Origin: Rebecca billardiae RCC1528
Lineage: Eukaryota; Haptophyta
Assembly: GCA_965240325.2 (NCBI GenBank)
Contig: OZ251249.1
Location: 372,001 to 436,000, forward strand
Direction of reading: 5' to 3'
DNA: 64,000 bases
Shown here: piece by piece, positions 60,319 to 64,000 of the stretch
Layout: every line of letters begins with the position of its first letter
Position numbering within the stretch: the first letter of the stretch is position 1
Position numbers and translations under genes: made by a program
The notes under the pieces: model-generated
What the model saw: only the letters and a program-made list of their open reading frames with translations
Database searches by the model: none
Told to the model about the DNA's origin: nothing

Positions 60319-61373
60319 TCATCTGCTGTAGCTCGCCTGCGAAAGCCCCGGAGACGCGGGAGCCGCTTCCGGCTCCGTCAAAGGCCCGCCGCCGGACCCG
60401 CTGTCGCTGGCACTCGCCGCCAGGCTGACAGTGACGTCATCATGGCTCCCGTCGTGACGCCGCGGCATCGATGGCGCCGGGTGCCGCCGCACGGCACCGT
60501 GCTCGACCCTGCGCGGCGAAGGCGGGCGCCATCGCGTGGCGGGGCGCGCGTACCGGTCAGCGCGCGCGCGCTCACGGGCCGTCGCCGCGCCGCACGCCGC
60601 ACCAGGCGGTGGGCGGGGTGTGAGCGCGCGCGCGCGCGCGCAGCCACGCACAAAAAGCAGATGAGGTCGTCGTTGCCCCCGATGACCGCGAGGTCGAGCG
60701 GCGTGCGGCCCTCGGCGTCCGAGTCGTTCACGCAGCCCGTCAGCATTGCCGCGAGCAGCGTCGGCACGCACTGCCCGCCCGGACTCAGCGCGGCGCGGTG
60801 CAGCGCGTGCAGCCCGAGCGTATCTCGGCGCTCGAGATCGGCGCCCGCGTCGATCAGCACGGCGAGGACGGCGATGCTGTCGCACTCGGCGGCGACGTGC
60901 GCCGGCGTGACGCCGGAGCGGTCGGGCGCGCATATTTCCACGCCCGCCTCGCACAGCCGCGCCGCCGCACGCCCGGCGTCGAGCGTCGCGACGGCGGCCA
61001 GCTTGTGCAGAGCGCCGCGGCCGTGCTTGTCGAGCACGTTAAGGTGCATGCCGCTGCCGAGCGCCACGTCGATGGCCTCGTAGTTGGGGGCGGCGCAAGC
61101 GGCGAGGAACGCGTGCTCGAAGACCGACTTGGCGGGCCGCATCGGCTGCGCCGCCGCGCCGCTGGCCTGGCGGCTCAAGCGTCCGAATGCGCGCGGCGCG
61201 CCTTTGCGCGAGCTCGAGTTCGAGCCGCGCGAGCTGCGAGCTGCGCGCCATCCGGGCGCGCACCGCCAGCCGGGCTCGTGCGCGCAAGCCTCCGCATGCA
61301 CACCGAGCGCGATCTCGCCCAGAGGTGGGTGGTTGGGGCCGGCATGGTGGCCCGTGTGCCGTGTGTCGCTCAT
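60319..61373 (-). CDS. Ankyrin-repeat protein
   Basis: Two exons, 61373-60652 and 60508-60319, join in frame (303 residues). The donor GTGCGTGG was chosen over a later GT because it restores the ankyrin sequence DDLICFLVEHGAVRRHP across the join. Residues from about 95 show roughly five ankyrin repeats: HLNVLDKHGRGALHKLAA, EICAPDRSGVTPAHVAAE, DLERRDTLGLHALHRAAL, CVNDSDAEGRTPLDLAV and the spliced repeat. The N terminus is basic and probably disordered (SSRGSNSSSRKGAPRAFGRL). The tail is Ser/Gly/Pro-rich. Such proteins act as scaffolds. The partner is unknown, and it has no channel domain, unlike the large channel gene in this window. Confidence 0.75.
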
Positions 61374-61573
61374 CGTGTCGAGCGGGAAGTCCGTCCGTCG
61401 TGATGTTGTCTGGTGAGGGCGGGAAGACTTGGGTAAAAGGCGAGGTGGTTGTAGGATTTATCTGCTGATGAATTTTTCGATGCTCGTGGGACGGGGAGTT
61501 TGGAAGATCCAAGCTGATGAGCTCGACTTTCATTCATCAACTGATGGACTCCATGACTAGCGGCCGTGTGGAA

Positions 61574-61612
61574 CCAAGGGGCTTACAAAATACCACTTTG
61601 TAAGCCCCTTGG
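61574..61612. repeat. Perfect 16-bp hairpin
   Basis: CCAAGGGGCTTACAAA (61574-61589) and TTTGTAAGCCCCTTGG (61597-61612) form a perfect stem with a 7-base loop. There is no T-run behind it and no nearby gene end for which it would be a clear terminator. Confidence 0.85.
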
Positions 61613-61670
61613 TGGAACTGTGGGTAAAGCGGTTTATGAATGACACTTTCGGGTGCCGCAGGGCAAGGGA

Positions 61671-61958
61671 TGACTAGTAGAATCAGGCTTCATTACAATG
61701 TTGATGACAATCCCTCATCAGTGTGGGGGTTGGGGGGTTGTAATCAACCATTTGATCGTGCGTGGTTGCCGAACCCCACAGTATTATTAACCTCCCTTGG
61801 GCAGGGCACCCGATCAGTGAGCCGCGCACCCAGAAGAAATAATAATACTGTGGGGTTCGGCAACCACGCACGATCAAATGGTTGATTACAACCCCCCAAC
61901 CCCCACACTGATGAGGGATTGTCATCAACATTGTAATGAAGCCTGATTCTACTAGTCA
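61671..61958. repeat. Perfect 119-bp inverted repeat with 50-bp loop
   Basis: Arms 61671-61789 and 61840-61958 are exact reverse complements as far as read. They begin TGACTAGTAGAATCAGGC and end inward at CCCACAGTATTATTA. The loop is 50 bp. The arms are much less GC-rich than the surrounding genes. The perfect match implies recent origin or gene conversion. Confidence 0.9.
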
Positions 61959-62009
61959 ACACGAATTGGAATCAGGCAAGAGTTTCGGTTCCTGACGAGC
62001 CTTTTACCC

Positions 62010-62619
62010 GCATTACTGTAGTTCGTCGTTCCACAGAGCCTCTTGCCGGAAAATCTATCATCAGTTCATCACATGCCTACGGCTAGCTTTAGCCACATAA
62101 GACAAGGCTCAAGACTCCAGAGGCTACGAGTGTCAGCTGACGCGTGGCACAGCCCGTAGACTACCAGGGGTCTCCCTTTCATTCCTTTGCACTGACGCTT
62201 TATACGTGTTCCGCCGAGTGGGCACTGAGCACTCGCCCGGTCGCCGCGCGGCGCGTTTGTCGCGCGGCTCGCGGACCGGCGGGCACGGACCCGCGCCGCG
62301 CACTCCCGACTCCGATGTCCGCGGGCCAGCGGCGGCGCCAGGCCAGAGACATAGGACTGTTAGTCGGAGCGAACTTATTACTGTAGCAGGAGAGAGCAGA
62401 CGACGACAAAGCACGAGCATCAAAGGTCCTTTGATCCAATCAGGGAGCCGCGCAGAAAGAGGCGGCGCAACGGTCGCGCACCTACAGTTTACTAAGAATA
62501 AGAGACGCACACAGCTCAGGCAGGCGAGTAGCTTGATGGCTACCAAACCTTCCGGCTGGCCGGACCGCACGCCCGCAACGTGAACGGTGATCACTGGAGC
62601 CGCCGGCTTCGGGGCCACG
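62010..62619. other. Upstream region of the last gene
   Basis: No gene. It contains the 24-bp palindromic motif (62418-62441) shared, inverted, with 51474-51497. It presumably includes the promoter of the glycosyltransferase-like gene. Confidence 0.4.
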
Positions 62620-64000
62620 ATGGCGATGGGCGGCATGCGCGTCGTGATCGCCGTGCTGTGCGTGCTTGCTCTCGGCCGGATCGCCTCGGATGGACACGCC
62701 ATGCGTGCCCTGCGCGCACAGCCTGCTCCGGGCGCCGAGGCGTCCCTGACGTCGTCAGAGGATGTGGGGCAGCCGTGCACGCTCCGCGCGGGCCGCTTCG
62801 ACCTCGTCCCCCATCCGTATGCGGAAAGGTCCGAGGCCGAGGCGAGCGCGTCGCGCAACCTTGTGCTGCTCTTCCTCTCTTTCCCTGACGCCGCGCCGTC
62901 CGAGCAGCTCCTGCGCAAGGCGCGACCAGACGTGCTCGCTGGCCAACTCCGCACGCACCTGAGCTCGGCTGACGTCGTGCTGATCCACGAGACGCCCGCC
63001 AACTCGACGGCCGTCGAGACGCTCTACGGCTGCTCCGAGCGCGCCGATCGCCCGGGCGCCGGCGTGCGCATGCGCTGCGTGCGCGCGTCCGACCTGCTCC
63101 CTCCCTCGGCGATCGCGCCGCAGATGCGCCAGTCGTACACGCACCGGTTCGTGCTGTGGGAACACTACCTGCGCGCGCACGCGCACGAGTACGAGGCCGT
63201 GCTGGTGATCGACACGGACGCCGCGGTGCAGGCCGACCCGTTCGTCACGCCGACCTTCGGCGGCGTCATCACCTCGATCGAGAGCACCGCCACGTACATG
63301 GGCGACTGCACCGGGCACACGGAGGGCTGCGTCGACTGCGTGCGCGCGCTGGCGGACGCGGGCTGGTCCTCGGCCGACTGCGATGTCCTGGCTGACACGC
63401 CGATCGTCAACATGGGCGGGTTCTACGGGGCGGCACGGGCGGTGCTCGACCTGATCGAGCGCTTCGTCAACGTGACCGCCTTCTCGCGCCTCGAGCGCCG
63501 CGTCACCTGCTGGGAGCAGCCGCTCTTCGGCCTCGCGCTCTGGGAGGCCGCCGCGTTCGCCCCCCACCCGGTGCTGCTCTCGACCGCCGAGTTCGGCCCC
63601 TTCGTCTCGCTCGCGCGCTCGATGCACGTGCGCGTGGAAGAGGCGCAGGGGGAGGCGCCGGGGGGCGGCCTCGCGCCGCGCGTGCTCTCGCTCGCCTCCG
63701 ACGCGCCCCGTCCGTACGCGGTGCTACACCAGTGGGGGCGCGTGCGCGCCGTCAGCGCCATCGTCGAGGCGCAGGCGCGCGAAGTCGCGGCTGCGGGGCC
63801 GGCACGCATTCGCGCGGCGCGGCGCCGACTGGCGCAGCACGCGCCACGCGCTGGGCCGGTGCAGCCGTCCGGCCTGAACCGGCCGATGACGAACGACCTC
63901 GTCATCGGCCCGCAGTGGCCACAGCTGTGCTCGCGCCACTGCAAGCGCTCGATGCCTGGCTTCCGGCGGATGTTTGAGCGCATCCGCGCGCGGTGCGCGC
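62620..64000 (+). CDS. Secretory glycosyltransferase-like protein (runs off right edge)
   Basis: The frame is open from ATG at 62620 to the window end (460 residues visible, 3' end missing). The N terminus MAMGGMRVVIAVLCVLALGR is a signal anchor. The core follows a GT-A-type pattern: SYTHRFVLWEHYL, then HEYEAVLVIDTDAAVQADPF, where DTD is a candidate DxD metal and nucleotide-sugar motif. NMGGFYGAARAVLDL and CWEQPLFGLAL follow, similar to the (N-x-G)...(D/E-Q-x-L) blocks of nucleotide-diphospho-sugar transferases. Paired Cys residues (GDCTGHTEGCVDCVRAL) suggest luminal disulfides. It would transfer a sugar in the Golgi; donor and acceptor are unknown. ATGs at 62626 and 62635 are alternative starts. 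Confidence 0.7.
   Translation, partial: MAMGGMRVVIAVLCVLALGRIASDGHAMRALRAQPAPGAEASLTSSEDVGQPCTLRAGRFDLVPHPYAERSEAEASASRNLVLLFLSFPDAAPSEQLLRKARPDVLAGQLRTHLSSADVVLIHETPANSTAVETLYGCSERADRPGAGVRMRCVRASDLLPPSAIAPQMRQSYTHRFVLWEHYLRAHAHEYEAVLVIDTDAAVQADPFVTPTFGGVITSIESTATYMGDCTGHTEGCVDCVRALADAGWSSADCDVLADTPIVNMGGFYGAARAVLDLIERFVNVTAFSRLERRVTCWEQPLFGLALWEAAAFAPHPVLLSTAEFGPFVSLARSMHVRVEEAQGEAPGGGLAPRVLSLASDAPRPYAVLHQWGRVRAVSAIVEAQAREVAAAGPARIRAARRRLAQHAPRAGPVQPSGLNRPMTNDLVIGPQWPQLCSRHCKRSMPGFRRMFERIRARCA

Larger units (their letters stand above)
61431..62009. mobile_element. Palindrome-rich MITE-like element
   Basis: GGGTAAAAGGC (61431-61441) occurs inverted at 61999-62009, which suggests outer terminal repeats. 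The interval contains a 16-bp-stem hairpin and a perfect 119-bp inverted repeat. No transposase is present. The outer boundary is uncertain. Confidence 0.45.

Noticed and set aside
60646-60652. Donor TGC|GTGGCT for the ankyrin gene
   Set aside because: It leaves the second exon out of frame. The GTGCGTGG donor restores the last ankyrin repeat.
61574-61612. Intrinsic transcription terminator
   Set aside because: The hairpin lacks a T-run, is not at a gene end, and this is eukaryotic DNA. It fits a MITE better.
62133-63002. Minus-strand open frame of 289 codons
   Set aside because: It overlaps the well-supported plus-strand glycosyltransferase-like gene and shows no motif.

Overview
The window looks like nuclear DNA of a GC-rich eukaryotic microalga. 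Genes are mosaics of exons and short introns (about 90-400 bp). Most introns have GTGCG-type donors and YGCAG acceptors, and at least one is a GC-AG intron. Proteins carry long Gly/Ala/Pro tracts, a mitochondrial-type presequence precedes a lipoyl synthase, and one protein has an AF-type presequence typical of secondary plastids. A haptophyte fits best; a pelagophyte or another alga with a secondary plastid cannot be excluded. No rRNA, tRNA or CRISPR was recognised.

Layout. 1-796: 5' part of a secreted Pro-rich protein gene (minus). 918-6918: a composite mobile element, made of two apparently identical 794-bp repeats flanking a Tc1/mariner-type transposon that contains six 417-bp tandem repeats. 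7337-7926: a frameshifted gene relic. 8730-9543: a non-autonomous transposon. 9833-22036: a very large gene (minus). Its 11 exons join in frame into one roughly 3,190-residue protein with two ion-channel units, each followed by a cyclic-nucleotide-binding domain and ankyrin repeats. 23386-29389: three intronless genes on plus for a sulfotransferase, a GT90 glycosyltransferase and a METTL/FkbM-like methyltransferase, with a fold-back element before the third. 30338-31435: a kelch protein (minus). 32865-34151: a six-span membrane protein. 34152-41002: gene-poor, less GC-rich DNA with one hypothetical gene and a 425-bp inverted repeat. 41003-47128: a SERCA-type Ca2+ ATPase (minus, 11 exons), divergent from a GH47 alpha-mannosidase (47394-51192). 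Then an ALMT-like transporter (51567-53882), a membrane-anchored BPI-like protein (54258-57494), lipoyl synthase (58257-59871, minus), an ankyrin protein (60319-61373, minus), palindromic elements, and a glycosyltransferase-like gene running off the right edge.

Functionally, many genes point to the endomembrane system: Ca2+ loading of the ER, mannose trimming of N-glycans (a Ca2+-dependent reaction), and Golgi sugar, sulfate and methyl transfer. The tandem channel is the most unusual protein: unit I has a canonical GYG selectivity filter and unit II has GVA at the same position. All exon joins were chosen by reading frame, splice motifs and family similarity, without transcript data.
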